From Streptomyces sp. ISL-87 (lineage in GTDB: Bacteria > Actinomycetota > Actinomycetes > Streptomycetales > Streptomycetaceae): a DNA stretch of 64,000 nucleotides. Below, one piece after another: positions 22,710 through 31,453 of this stretch. The translations under genes and the position numbers were made by a program. The stretch lies in the NCBI RefSeq assembly GCF_018614095.1, contig NZ_JAGGOY010000034.1, positions 22,538 through 86,537 of the forward strand. Reading direction: 5' to 3'. The notes beneath the pieces were generated by a model. It was given only the letters and a program-made list of their open reading frames with translations. It was not told the DNA's origin and ran no database searches. The stretch's first letter is position 1. Each line of letters starts with the position of its first letter.

Positions 22710-23759
22710 TCAGGCCGAGGCGCGACGCACCAGCGCGGTCGGGGTGATCACCGATCCGGGGAGGCCGTGGGCGCCCTGGGGCTCGGCGGCCAGGGCGCGC
22801 AGCAGCAGCCGGGCCATCAGGCGGCCCATGCCCTCGATGTCCTGGCGCACGGTCGTCAGCGGCGGGTCGGCGGCCTCCGCCACCGGCTCGGCGTCGTCGA
22901 AGCCGACCACCGCCACGTCCCGGGGAACGGCGAGGCCGCGTTCGCGGAGCACCTTCAGCGCGCCCGTCGCCATCAGGTCGTTCGCCGCGAACACCGCGTC
23001 GGGCCGCGGGCCGCGGTCCAGCAGCTCCGCCATCGCGCGGGCCCCGCCCGCCGTCGTGAAGTCACCCTCGGCGATCAGCGCCGGGTCCCCGTCGGGCAGT
23101 ACGTCCCGGTACCCGTCCAGCCGGTCGGTCGCCGACGTCTGGTCGAGCGGGCCCGCGATGTGGGCGATGCGCCGCCTGCCCTGGTCCAGCAGGTACCGGA
23201 CGGCCTCGCGCGCGCCGCCGCGGTTGTCCGCGTCGACGTATTCGACGCCGTCTTCCCCGGACCCCGCCGTCCAGCCCGGGCGGCCGCCGTAGACCGTGGG
23301 CATCCCGATGCGCCGGGTGATCGAAGGCAGCGGGTCGTCGGTGTGCAGGGAGAAGGCGAGCGCCCCGTCGACATGGCCGCCCGCCAGGTAGCGCTCGATC
23401 CGGTCGTAGTCCCCGCGGTCCTCCACCAGCAGCAGCACCAGCTGTGTGTCGTGCGCGGTCAACTCCTTGCTGATTCCGCGGATCTGCCGGGAGAAGAAGG
23501 GGTCCGAGAAGATCCGGACCTCCGGCTCGGCGATGATCACCGCGACCGCCCCGGTGCGCCGGGTGACCAGGGTCCGGGCCGCCTGGTTGGGTACGTAGCC
23601 GAGATCCCGGATGGCCTCCCGGACCTTGTCCGCCACGTGCGTACGGACCCCCTCGGCGCCGTTGACGACGCGGGACGCGGTGGCCCGGGACACCCCGGCG
23701 CGTGCGGCCACCGCCTCCAGCGTGGGGCGGCTCCCGGGCGCGGGAAGCTGTTCGGGCAC
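22710..23759 (-). CDS. LacI-family repressor of the beta-glucanase genes
   Basis: A 349-residue protein. The LacI helix-turn-helix and hinge are at the N-terminus: T-L-E-A-V-A-A-R-A-G-V-S-R-A-T-A-S-R-V-V-N (about residues 13-33) and Y-V-P-N-Q-A-A-R-T-L. A periplasmic-binding-protein-like sugar sensor follows, with F-A-A-N-D-L-M-A-T-G-A and V-V-G-F-D-D-A-E. It precedes two secreted beta-1,3-glucanase genes on the same strand, and LacI-type palindromes lie both before the GH16 gene and in its own promoter. I infer autoregulation and derepression by laminari-oligosaccharides. The start is GTG. Confidence 0.88.
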   Translation of the reverse strand: MPEQLPAPGSRPTLEAVAARAGVSRATASRVVNGAEGVRTHVADKVREAIRDLGYVPNQAARTLVTRRTGAVAVIIAEPEVRIFSDPFFSRQIRGISKELTAHDTQLVLLLVEDRGDYDRIERYLAGGHVDGALAFSLHTDDPLPSITRRIGMPTVYGGRPGWTAGSGEDGVEYVDADNRGGAREAVRYLLDQGRRRIAHIAGPLDQTSATDRLDGYRDVLPDGDPALIAEGDFTTAGGARAMAELLDRGPRPDAVFAANDLMATGALKVLRERGLAVPRDVAVVGFDDAEPVAEAADPPLTTVRQDIEGMGRLMARLLLRALAAEPQGAHGLPGSVITPTALVRRASA

Positions 23760-23814
23760 CGGCGGCTCCTCACGCGTATCCGGGGGCGGTTGGCTCGCCG
23801 GGCAGCAGGGTAAC

Positions 23815-23854
23815 CCGTACCGCCGGGTGCCTGAGAGCGCTCCCGGCGGTACGG
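23815..23854. promoter_or_regulatory. Hairpin with embedded LacI box, upstream of lacI-type gene
   Basis: A perfect 13-bp stem (23815-23827 with 23842-23854) lies directly after the GH64 stop and so can act as that operon's terminator. Its loop and right arm contain TGAGAGCGCTCCCG (23832-23845), a near-match to the perfect operator at 26629-26644. The site is 73 bases upstream of the repressor start, suggesting autoregulation. Confidence 0.65.
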
Positions 23855-23859
23855 AGTCG

Positions 23860-25119
23860 TCACCAGCCGATGCCGAGGGTGAGGCCGGTCGGCGGGTCGG
23901 CGTTGTTCAGGATCTGCACGGACGACTGGTCGTTGATGTCGTCGTACGGGAATCCGTAGGCGCGCTTGCCCAGGCCGACGGTGTGGAAGAACCCGGCGTA
24001 GTCGTTCTTCGCCGCGCCGGTGTAGTAGGCCGCCGGGGTGTACCAGACGGCGGTGTCGAGGGCGACGCCCCGGTTGAGCGCGGCGCAGAACTCCGCCCCG
24101 AGCTGCTTCTCGGTGTCGTTGCCCGAGGCCAGCGGGCCCGCGCAGGCCATGACGTCCGGCGAGGTCGGCTTGCGGAGGGTGAACGGGCCCGCGCCGTTCT
24201 TGCTGAAGGTGAGGGTGGATCCGGTGACCCGCCCGGAGAAGGTCTCGCCGAGGCGGTTCAGGGTGAACTGGTGGGTGGTGTAGTAGGCCCAGGCCTGGTC
24301 GATGGCGGCGGTGAGATGGTTCTGCTGGGCGCCGCCCTCCAGGAAGAGGTCCGAGGAGCGGGGCGCCGTGATCCGGTAGGTGCCGCGCAGCGGTGCGAAG
24401 GCGGCGCCGACGGACGCCGCGTACTGCTGCACGACATCGGCGCGGGTACGGGTGATGCCCTGGGTGTTGTCGTAGCCGGTGGAGGACTGGCGGAGCCACG
24501 AGGTGATGGGGAAGCCGAACTGGTCGACCTGGGTGGTGTTCCCGCCGAAGGCGACCTCACCGTGGACGTACGTGTACTCGTACCAGTCGTAGTACACATC
24601 GCTGTTGGGGTCCCCCGGGTTGCGCGGATCGGGGCCGCCCCAGCCCTGGTCGTCGGGGGAGACCGGAATGAACACCGGGGAGCCGAGCGAGAGGTAGATC
24701 CGGCCCCCGCGGATGGCCGGCGGGGAGGGCACCGTCCCGCCCACCTGGGCCAGGGTGAACGACATGTCGGGGTAATCGACGCCGTTCTTGACGAGGTGGC
24801 CGGGTGCGGTGGCGTCGAGGTGGTTGATGTGGGCCATGGTGCCGTCGGGCTTCATGTAGGACCACTGGCCGGGGGTCACCTGGCCGAGGACGGTCACGTG
24901 GATCTGCGCATCGGAGTAGGTGCCGCGGGTGTTGTTCTGGAAGGTGATCGGGAAACTCCCGGCCTTGACCCGGATCTGCGCGGAGCCGGTGCCCTGTGCC
25001 GTGACTGCCTGGGTGTGGCCGGCCGCGGCCCGGGTGGGGGCGGCCAGGACCGATCCCAGCAGGGCGAGCAGCGCGGCCGGCAGAAGGAGGGGGAGCCGGC
25101 GTGGATGCGGTGTGTTCAT
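23860..25119 (-). CDS. Secreted GH64 beta-1,3-glucanase
   Basis: A 419-residue secreted protein. A Sec signal peptide of about 33 residues ends near T-R-A-A-A. The mature part matches glycoside hydrolase family 64 (laminaripentaose-producing beta-1,3-glucanase): F-P-I-T-F-Q-N-N-T-R-G, W-Y-E-Y-T-Y-V, an N-T-T-Q-V-D-Q-F-G-F-P-I stretch and a C-terminal region with Y-G-F-P-Y-D-D-I-N. It cleaves beta-1,3-glucan such as laminarin or fungal wall glucan. It follows the GH16 gene by 20 bases, so the two form an operon under the LacI operator. No carbohydrate-binding module is attached. Confidence 0.88.
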   Translation of the reverse strand: MNTPHPRRLPLLLPAALLALLGSVLAAPTRAAAGHTQAVTAQGTGSAQIRVKAGSFPITFQNNTRGTYSDAQIHVTVLGQVTPGQWSYMKPDGTMAHINHLDATAPGHLVKNGVDYPDMSFTLAQVGGTVPSPPAIRGGRIYLSLGSPVFIPVSPDDQGWGGPDPRNPGDPNSDVYYDWYEYTYVHGEVAFGGNTTQVDQFGFPITSWLRQSSTGYDNTQGITRTRADVVQQYAASVGAAFAPLRGTYRITAPRSSDLFLEGGAQQNHLTAAIDQAWAYYTTHQFTLNRLGETFSGRVTGSTLTFSKNGAGPFTLRKPTSPDVMACAGPLASGNDTEKQLGAEFCAALNRGVALDTAVWYTPAAYYTGAAKNDYAGFFHTVGLGKRAYGFPYDDINDQSSVQILNNADPPTGLTLGIGW

Positions 25120-25139
25120 GAGCGCACTCCTCGGTCCGG

Positions 25140-26564
25140 TCAGTGTCCGAAGTCGAACCAGTTGACGTTCACGAAGTCGGCGGGCTGGCCGCTGGTGAAG
25201 GTCAGATAGACGTCGTGGGTGCCCGTGACGCCCGTGGTGTTCGCCGGGACCGTCCTCCAGCTCTGCCAGCCACCGGTGTTGGCGACGGCGAAGCTGCCGA
25301 TGGGCGCGCTGGTGCGACTGTCCAGCCGGACCTCGACGAGTCCGCTGACGCTGCCGGCCGCGCCGCTGGCGACCCGTCCGTAGAACTGCTTCGCCGCGCC
25401 GGTGCCGAAGTCGACGCCCCGGTAGAGGGCCCAGTCGCCGTTGGCCAGCGAGCCGAGGTCCTGGCCGCCACCGGTGTCGGTGGTGTTCTCCTTGACCGTC
25501 CCCGACTGCTCGTCGTACGACTCGGCCTGGATGGCGGTGTACGCGTCACGGTTGCCGGCCGGAGGCGTGGCCGGCGGGGTGGTCGGGGGAGTCGTGGGCG
25601 GGGTGGTGGTGCCGGTCGACTGGAGTACGGACACGTAGTCGACGACCATCGGGTATCCGGGCTGCGTGCCCGCGTCGGGTCCGCCGCCGAAGGCGTCCGG
25701 GAAGCCGCCGCCCATGGCGACGTTCAGGATGATGAAGTAGCCGTGGTTCGTGGCGTTGGTCCACGTCGTGGCGTCAACCTGATTGGCGCGCACGGTGTGG
25801 AAGTTGACCCCGTCGAGGTAGAAGCGCATCTCCTCCACGGCGGTGGACCTGTCCCATTCCACGGCGTACGTGTGGAAGCCGCCCTGGCAGGTGGTGCCGG
25901 TGCAGGCGCGCTGGCCGCCGATGCCGGAGGTCTCGTTGCACGGGCCGCCCGGGCTCGTGCCGCAATGCATGGTGGCCCATTCGTTGTTGATGCCCTGGAC
26001 GTTCTCCAGGATGTCGAGCTCGCCGATGCCCGGCCAGTTCCACCAGTTGCCGCGATAGGGGGCTCCGAGCATCCAGAACGCCGGCCAGTAGCCCTTGGCC
26101 GCGGGGCCGGTCACGTTCGGCATCTGGATCCGCGCCTCGGTGCGCAGCTTGCCGCCCGCCGGGGGCTGGAAGTCGGCGCGTTTGGTCTCGACGCGGCCGG
26201 AGGTCCAGTTGCCGGCGGCGTCCCGCCTCGGCGTGATGCGGAGGTTCCCCGCGCCGTCCAGAGAGACGTTGGCGGTGTCGGCGGTCATCGTCTCGACCTC
26301 GCCGGTACCGAAGTTCGCGGGGCCGCCGGGGTAGCTCGTGCCCGTCGTGTACTGCCAGTTCGCGGTGTTCACCCCGGTGCCGGCAGCCCCGTTGAAATCG
26401 TCCAGGAACACCTGGGACCAGCCTGCCGGGACCGGGGGAGCGGCGGCGTTCGCGGGCAGGACGACGGTCACGGCGGCCGCCGCGGCCAAGGCCGTCATGC
26501 TCAGCGCGGCCACGACGGCCCGCCGGACGGACGGCCGCCGCCTTCTACTGGATGTCTCACGCAT
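25140..26564 (-). CDS. Secreted GH16 endo-beta-1,3-glucanase with CBM6
   Basis: A 474-residue secreted enzyme. The signal peptide ends near A-N-A (about residue 40). The GH16 catalytic domain (about 45-315) has the active-site motif G-E182-L-D184-I-L-E187-N, with Glu182 as nucleophile and Glu187 as acid/base. A Thr-Pro linker (T-T-P-P repeats, about 318-340) leads to a CBM6-type module with I-Q-A-E-S-Y-D and a terminal N-V-N-W-F-D-F. The enzyme would hydrolyse laminarin or fungal wall glucan. It is first in an operon with GH64 and has a perfect LacI-type palindrome 64 bases upstream. Confidence 0.93.
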   Translation of the reverse strand: MRETSSRRRRPSVRRAVVAALSMTALAAAAAVTVVLPANAAAPPVPAGWSQVFLDDFNGAAGTGVNTANWQYTTGTSYPGGPANFGTGEVETMTADTANVSLDGAGNLRITPRRDAAGNWTSGRVETKRADFQPPAGGKLRTEARIQMPNVTGPAAKGYWPAFWMLGAPYRGNWWNWPGIGELDILENVQGINNEWATMHCGTSPGGPCNETSGIGGQRACTGTTCQGGFHTYAVEWDRSTAVEEMRFYLDGVNFHTVRANQVDATTWTNATNHGYFIILNVAMGGGFPDAFGGGPDAGTQPGYPMVVDYVSVLQSTGTTTPPTTPPTTPPATPPAGNRDAYTAIQAESYDEQSGTVKENTTDTGGGQDLGSLANGDWALYRGVDFGTGAAKQFYGRVASGAAGSVSGLVEVRLDSRTSAPIGSFAVANTGGWQSWRTVPANTTGVTGTHDVYLTFTSGQPADFVNVNWFDFGH

Positions 26565-26628
26565 GGGTGCCCTCTCTGAGGCGCCGTAGGGCGCGGTGTG
26601 GGGGGAGCGACAGGGGGAGGGACGCGTT

Positions 26629-26644
26629 TTGAGAGCGCTCTCAA
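26629..26644. promoter_or_regulatory. LacI-family operator of the glucanase operon
   Basis: TTGAGAGCGCTCTCAA is a perfect 16-base palindrome with the central GCGC typical of actinobacterial LacI operators (compare the CebR box). It sits 64 bases upstream of the GH16 start. A similar copy lies before the repressor gene at 23832-23845. Confidence 0.85.
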
Positions 26645-26847
26645 GGCGCGCCGCCCGTCACTGTGCTCCCCACCGCACCTGGCGTCAAGAGATGGAGCCG
26701 ACAAGAGCCTTGCGGGCAGCGGGAGTTCATACGTTGAAGGCGTTGAAGCGTTCGCGGCCACCGCGCGCCGGGCCGGCCCGGCGGTGGCGCCCCGGGCGGT
26801 GCGGGCCGGATAGGGTCGGCCGCGGAGTCGAGGGAAGGGACACGGTC

Positions 26848-27447
26848 ATGACCAGCGGAAACGAGGTCGTCCGGGTATTGAGGGCGGCCGACCGTCCGGC
26901 CGCCGTGTGGAAGAACGGCGGGGGAGTCACCCGGGAGATCGCGGCCTGGCCCGAGGGCGCCGGGATGAGTGATTTCGCGTGGCGGGTGAGCCTGGCCGAG
27001 GTGGCCGCCGACGGGCCCTTCTCGGCGTTCCCCGGCGTCGACCGCACCCTCACCCTGGCCGAGGGCTCCGGCATGGACCTCGCGGTGGCGGGCGTACACC
27101 GCGTGGTGGACGAACGCTACGCGCCGCAGGACTTCCCGGGGGACCGGCCGACCGACTGCCGTCTCCTGCACGGCCCCGTGGTGAACTTCAACGTGATGTA
27201 CCGCAGGGACGCCACGGAGGCCGATACCGCCGTCGTACGGGGCGCTCTCGCGGTCACCGTCCCGCCGGGGGAGACACTGCTCGTGGTCGCGCTGGAGGGC
27301 CCCGCGGTCCTGGACCGTACCGGCGGCCCGGACTCGCCCGTCCAGCTCGCCCCGCACGACGCGGCCCTGGCGACGGGCGGGCTCACCTGCCGCGTCCGCA
27401 CACCCGGCCGCGCGGCGGTGGTCACCTTCCGGCCACGCCCCCGGTAG
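26848..27447 (+). CDS. HutD-family bicupin-like protein
   Basis: A 199-residue protein of the HutD family: W-K-N-G-G-G-V-T-R-E-I-A near the start, W-R-V-S-L-A-E-V, and a later F-N-V-M-Y-R-R. HutD proteins are associated with histidine utilisation, perhaps sensing N-formyl-glutamate, but no hut genes lie here. ATG at 26848 follows GGGAAGGGA. It shares its upstream region divergently with the glucanase operon. Confidence 0.82.
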   Translation: MTSGNEVVRVLRAADRPAAVWKNGGGVTREIAAWPEGAGMSDFAWRVSLAEVAADGPFSAFPGVDRTLTLAEGSGMDLAVAGVHRVVDERYAPQDFPGDRPTDCRLLHGPVVNFNVMYRRDATEADTAVVRGALAVTVPPGETLLVVALEGPAVLDRTGGPDSPVQLAPHDAALATGGLTCRVRTPGRAAVVTFRPRPR

Positions 27448-27469
27448 CCGCCCTTGAGCGGCGGCGGCA

Positions 27470-27545
27470 GGCCCGGCGGCGGCCGGCTCGGCGGTGGCCG
27501 GCTCGGCGGTGGCCGTCCCGGCGGTGGCCGGCTCGGCGGCTCGTC
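27470..27545. repeat. GC-rich imperfect 15-bp tandem repeats
   Basis: About five imperfect copies of a GGCTCGGCGGTGGCC-like unit follow the HutD gene. They could in principle encode Gly/Arg repeats but have no start or ribosome site of their own. The remaining gap to the aldehyde dehydrogenase, up to 27711, holds no recognised gene. Confidence 0.75.
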
Positions 27546-27711
27546 CTCGGGTGGCGCGCCGCGCGTACGTGACTTCGCTCATGCCGCACGAGTACCGCGT
27601 ACGGCCGGACCGGGCGTCCCCGTAACCTCGATGTGCGGACGCCCGTGCGAAGGCGGCCGTGGACGACGAGCCACCTCCCTGCCCCGCCCACCTCTGAGCG
27701 GAGAACCACAG

Positions 27712-29253
27712 ATGGCACCCACCCTCACCCTCAAGCCCGGCACGGCCTGGTCCGACGCCTGGCGGCGCGCCCTGGCCGTCGCCCCCGAGGCTTTCCGCGC
27801 CGACCACGTCCTCAACCTCTGGGGCGGCGCCTGGCAGCCCGACGGCCGCCCGCTGCCCGCCACCAGCCCCGTCGACGGCAGCCCGGTCGCGGGCCCGCCG
27901 CGTCTGGACGCGGCGTCGGCCACCCGGGCCGTACGGGCCGCCCTCGACCAGCACCGCGCCTGGCGGCACGTCCCGCTGCCCGACCGCCGGGCCCGTGTCG
28001 CGGCCGCCCTCGACGCCCTCGCCGAACACCGGGAACTGCTCTCCCTCCTCCTCGTCTGGGAGATCGGCAAACCCTGGCGCCTCGCCCGGGCCGACGTCGA
28101 CCGGGCCGTGGACGGCGTCCGCTGGTACCTCGAACACATCGAGGGCATGCTCGACGGCCGCGCCCCCCTCGACGGCCCCGTCTCCAACATCGCCAGCTGG
28201 AACTACCCGATGTCGGTGCTGGTCCACGCGATGCTGGTGCAGGCCCTCGCCGGGAACGCGGTCATCGCGAAGACCCCGACCGACGGCGGCCTGGCCTGCC
28301 TCACGCTCGCCTGCGCGCTCATCCACCGCGCCGGAATTCCCGTCACCCTGGTCAGCGGCAGCGGCAGCGAGCTCTCCGAGGCACTGGTCCGTTCCCCGGA
28401 GATCGGCTGTGTCTCCTTCGTCGGCGGCCGCGACACCGGCGCCCGGATCGCCACCGCCGTCACCGACCTCGGCAAACGCCACATCCTGGAACAGGAGGGC
28501 CTCAACACCTGGGGCGTCTGGGAGCACACCGACTGGGACGCCCTGCGCACGGTCATCCCCAAGCTCTTCGACTACGGCAAACAGCGCTGCACCGCCTACC
28601 CCCGATTCGTCGTACAGCGCACCGCCTTCGACGCCTTCCTCGCCGCCTACCTCCCGGCGGTCGCGGCCATCCGAACGGGCCACCCGCTCGCCGTCGAACA
28701 CCCGGACGATCCCCCGCCCGAACTGGACTTCGGTCCCCTCATCAACGCCGCCAAGGCCAAAGAGCTCACCGACCACGCCGCGGAGGCCATCGACCGCGGC
28801 GCGGTACCGCTCTTCCGCGGCAACCTGGACCCGGCCCGCTTCCTGCCGGGCCAGGACGTGTCCGCGTACGTCGCCCCGCTCACCCTGCTCAGCCCGCCGG
28901 CCTCCTCGCCGCTCTACCACGCGGAGCCGTTCGGCCCGGTCGACACGATCGTCCTCGTCGACACCGAGGCGGAGCTGCTGGCGGCGATGAACGCCTCAAA
29001 CGGCGCGCTGGTGGCCACCCTGTCCACCGACGACCCGGCCACCTTCGCCCGCCTCGCCCCGCAGATCCGCGCCTTCAAGCTCGGCCACGGCACGCCCCGC
29101 TCACGTGGGGACCGCGAGGAACTCTTCGGCGGGTTCGGCGCCTCCTGGCGCGGCGCCTTCGTCGGCGGCGAACTGCTCATCCACGCCGTGACCCAGGGCC
29201 CGGACGGCGAACGCCTGCCGGGCAACTTCCCGGAGTACCAGCTGATGCCGTAA
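27712..29253 (+). CDS. Aldehyde dehydrogenase superfamily protein
   Basis: A 513-residue protein with the ALDH fold. N-I-A-S-W-N-Y-P-M-S-V substitutes for the usual PWN loop of the cofactor site, I-A-K-T-P follows, the general-base region is L-E-Q-E-G-L-N near residue 260, and the catalytic thiol is Cys293 in G-K-Q-R-C-T-A-Y-P. Members oxidise aldehydes to acids with NAD(P). The sequence is an unusual branch: the G-Q-x-C consensus is K-Q-R-C. No pathway partner is adjacent. ATG at 27712 follows GCGGAGAACC. Confidence 0.82.
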   Translation: MAPTLTLKPGTAWSDAWRRALAVAPEAFRADHVLNLWGGAWQPDGRPLPATSPVDGSPVAGPPRLDAASATRAVRAALDQHRAWRHVPLPDRRARVAAALDALAEHRELLSLLLVWEIGKPWRLARADVDRAVDGVRWYLEHIEGMLDGRAPLDGPVSNIASWNYPMSVLVHAMLVQALAGNAVIAKTPTDGGLACLTLACALIHRAGIPVTLVSGSGSELSEALVRSPEIGCVSFVGGRDTGARIATAVTDLGKRHILEQEGLNTWGVWEHTDWDALRTVIPKLFDYGKQRCTAYPRFVVQRTAFDAFLAAYLPAVAAIRTGHPLAVEHPDDPPPELDFGPLINAAKAKELTDHAAEAIDRGAVPLFRGNLDPARFLPGQDVSAYVAPLTLLSPPASSPLYHAEPFGPVDTIVLVDTEAELLAAMNASNGALVATLSTDDPATFARLAPQIRAFKLGHGTPRSRGDREELFGGFGASWRGAFVGGELLIHAVTQGPDGERLPGNFPEYQLMP

Positions 29254-29302
29254 GGGGGGACCGGAGCGCGTCGGCGATCATCGTCTCCCGGGACGGACTT
29301 GA

Positions 29303-29321
29303 GTCTCCCGCAGGGGGAGAC
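29303..29321 (+). promoter_or_regulatory. MerR-type dyad in the promoter of a broken MerR gene
   Basis: GTCTCCC (29303-29309) and GGGAGAC (29315-29321) form a seven-base dyad with a five-base spacer, placed just before the remnant's former start codon. This is the usual form of an autoregulatory MerR operator in Streptomyces. Confidence 0.55.
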
Positions 29322-29335
29322 AGCAAGGTGGGGAC

Positions 29336-29610
29336 ATGAACGCGACGCGCTCTACTCCATCGGGGAGCTGGCCCGGCCCTCCCTCACCGCCCTCTACGCC
29401 CACGCCTTCGAGCGTGCCGACGACGGCGACCTGCGCCGCTGGCTCCTCGCCCGCCTGGAGACAGCCGCCGACCCCAGTGCCGAGCGCTACTGGCAGCTCC
29501 TGTCCGTGATCAACGGATGGCCGACACCGCCCAGTCTCGCTCCCGTGTTCACCTGGTTCACGGCCGCCCTGCGCTGCGGCGCGAGCGCGGGCGCCGGTCA
29601 GGCGGACTGA
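29336..29610 (+). pseudogene. MerR-family regulator remnant (internal deletion and frameshift)
   Basis: The frame contains L-Y-S-I-G-E-L-A-R, the first helix of a MerR DNA-binding domain, but the recognition helix, wing and dimer helix are missing. It jumps directly to a C-terminal domain typical of larger Streptomyces MerR regulators, R-Y-W-Q-L-L-S-V-I-N-G-W-P-T-P-P-S-L-A-P-V-F split by normal spacing. The ATG at 29336 is out of frame with the coding part by what looks like a two-base insertion; only a TTG at 29299 would open the frame, through the operator. I infer an inactive gene. Confidence 0.7.
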
Positions 29611-30041
29611 CGGGCGGCCACGACCGCGCAGGCCAGCGCCAGCGGCAGCTCCGCTCCGGCGGCCAGCAGCAGCGCCATCCCCTGACCGCCGCTCCCGGCC
29701 GAGGTCGTGACGTCGAACCAGGCATCCATCACCAGCAGCGCGGCCGTGGCCGCGGCCACCGGGGACACCCGCGGGTCGCCCTTGCGCAGCAGCACGCCGG
29801 TCCCGGTCAACCCGGCAGCCAGCATCAGGTCCAGGCCGATCCAGGCGGTGGACCAGTTGGAGACCTCGGCGGTCTGCGGCACCGTCCGCGCCAGCACCAC
29901 CATCCACGGCAGCAGCGCGATCCCGGCCCCGGTGAGCACCGTGGCGAGCCGAGGCCGGGACACACGCCGGTCCGGACGCCCCAGCCGGAGGCCGCCGGCC
30001 GGGCTGCGACGGGCGTGGAGCTGCGGGGCGACAAGGGCCAT
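29598..30041 (-). CDS. Small four-helix membrane protein of unknown function
   Basis: A 147-residue protein with four predicted transmembrane segments separated by short loops, including S-T-A-W-I-G-L-D and V-M-D-A-W-F-D-V-T-T. The acidic/aromatic W-x-D motif in helix 3 is shared by a family of uncharacterised actinobacterial membrane proteins. It converges on the MerR remnant with a 13-base overlap and is divergent from the histidine kinase. Start ATG at 30041; an upstream in-frame start (30095) is less likely. Confidence 0.6.
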   Translation of the reverse strand: MALVAPQLHARRSPAGGLRLGRPDRRVSRPRLATVLTGAGIALLPWMVVLARTVPQTAEVSNWSTAWIGLDLMLAAGLTGTGVLLRKGDPRVSPVAAATAALLVMDAWFDVTTSAGSGGQGMALLLAAGAELPLALACAVVAARQSA

Positions 30042-30217
30042 GGCGGCGGGTCTCCTTCCGGCCCGGCGGTCCGTCCCCCGGGCACACCACCACACTCGTC
30101 CGCCAGGCCGCCGAGATCAGTAACCCCACTGTCCGAACCGGGGGTGGTGCTGGCTACACCCCCGGGCGGGCACCAGTGGGGTGTGAGCGCTCCGATCAGT
30201 GCGATTACCGTACGGCT

Positions 30218-31453
30218 ATGGCATTTCGCGGCGCGCTGAGGCGTACGTACACATGGATCGCCGCGCACGCCCCGTGGTCGGCGTGGGCCTGGCGCAACAC
30301 CGCCTTCGCGGTCGCCGCGATCCCGCCCGCCCTGCCCGCCGCGCTCGGATTCGCCTCCAAGCCGGTCTGGCTGCTCCTCGTACTCGTGCTCGGGCCGCTG
30401 CTCAGCTCGCTCCAGCGCAGCCGCTTCTGGTCCCTGCTCGGCCTCGACGTGCCCGAAATCCCGCGCGAACACAGCTGGTCGAGCCTGCGCGGGCTCACCG
30501 AGCGGGTGCGCTCCGAGGCGACCTGGCGCCAGTACTGCTACCACTTCCTGGTCAGCCCGCTCGCCGGAGTCGCGGGCGCCCTGCTGGTGCTCACCTGGGC
30601 CGGTGGCGCCGCGGCCGCCACCGTGTACGGCTGGGGGGTCATGCCCCTGGACGCCCGGACCCCCGGATGGGCCGACTACGACGTCATCACGGCCTCCGGC
30701 GTCCTGCTGCTGCTCGCCGCCCCCTGGCTGGCCGCCCTCCTCACCCGGCTCGACGCCATCGCGGCGGCCGCCCTCCTCGGCCCCAACCGGGCCCAGGAGC
30801 TGGAGCGGCGGGTCGAGGACCTCGCGGAGAGCCGGGCCGGTGTCCTGGACGCCGCAGACCTCGAACGCCGCCGCATCGAACGCGACCTGCACGACGGCGC
30901 CCAGCAGCGGCTGGTCGCCCTCGCGATGAACCTCGGTATCGCCCGCGCCACCCTGAAGGTCCTGCCACCCGAGGCCAAGGCCGTCATCGACGAGGCCCAC
31001 CGCGAGGCCAAGGAAGCCATCGAGGAGCTCAGCAACCTGGTACGGGGCCTGCACCCGGCCGTACTGGAGGACCGCGGGCTCGACGCGGCCCTCTCCGGCA
31101 TCGCCGCCCGCGCCCCGCTCCCCGTCGAGCTGTCCGTGGACATCGGCGCGCGGCCGGGGCCGACCGTGGAGGCCGTCGCGTACTTCGTGGTCTCCGAGGC
31201 TCTCGCCAACGTCGCCAAGCACGCCCGTGCCAGGCACTGTTCGGTGCGGGTGAGCCGGGTGAGCGGGCGACGCCCCGGAGACCGGCTGCGCGTCACCGTC
31301 ACCGACGACGGCGCCGGCGGCGCGGACCCCGTCCGCGGCACCGGGCTGGTGGGCCTGCGCAAGCGCGTAGGGTCGGTCGACGGAACCATCATGATCAACA
31401 GCCCCCTCGGGGGCCCGACCGTCATCACTGTGGAGCTGCCGTGCGGGCTGTGA
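30218..31453 (+). CDS. NarL-type sensor histidine kinase
   Basis: A 411-residue membrane kinase. The N-terminal half has about four hydrophobic segments with a short extracytoplasmic part. The HisKA_3 box R-R-R-I-E-R-D-L-H-D-G-A-Q-Q-R-L places the phosphorylated His at 225, followed by the H-P-A-V-L-E-D-R-G-L-D motif and a HATPase domain with E-A-L-A-N-V-A-K-H-A and D-D-G-A-G-G. It phosphorylates the LuxR-type regulator encoded next, which overlaps its end by 13 bases. The signal is unknown; a surface protein gene downstream is coupled to the pair. Confidence 0.9.
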   Translation: MAFRGALRRTYTWIAAHAPWSAWAWRNTAFAVAAIPPALPAALGFASKPVWLLLVLVLGPLLSSLQRSRFWSLLGLDVPEIPREHSWSSLRGLTERVRSEATWRQYCYHFLVSPLAGVAGALLVLTWAGGAAAATVYGWGVMPLDARTPGWADYDVITASGVLLLLAAPWLAALLTRLDAIAAAALLGPNRAQELERRVEDLAESRAGVLDAADLERRRIERDLHDGAQQRLVALAMNLGIARATLKVLPPEAKAVIDEAHREAKEAIEELSNLVRGLHPAVLEDRGLDAALSGIAARAPLPVELSVDIGARPGPTVEAVAYFVVSEALANVAKHARARHCSVRVSRVSGRRPGDRLRVTVTDDGAGGADPVRGTGLVGLRKRVGSVDGTIMINSPLGGPTVITVELPCGL

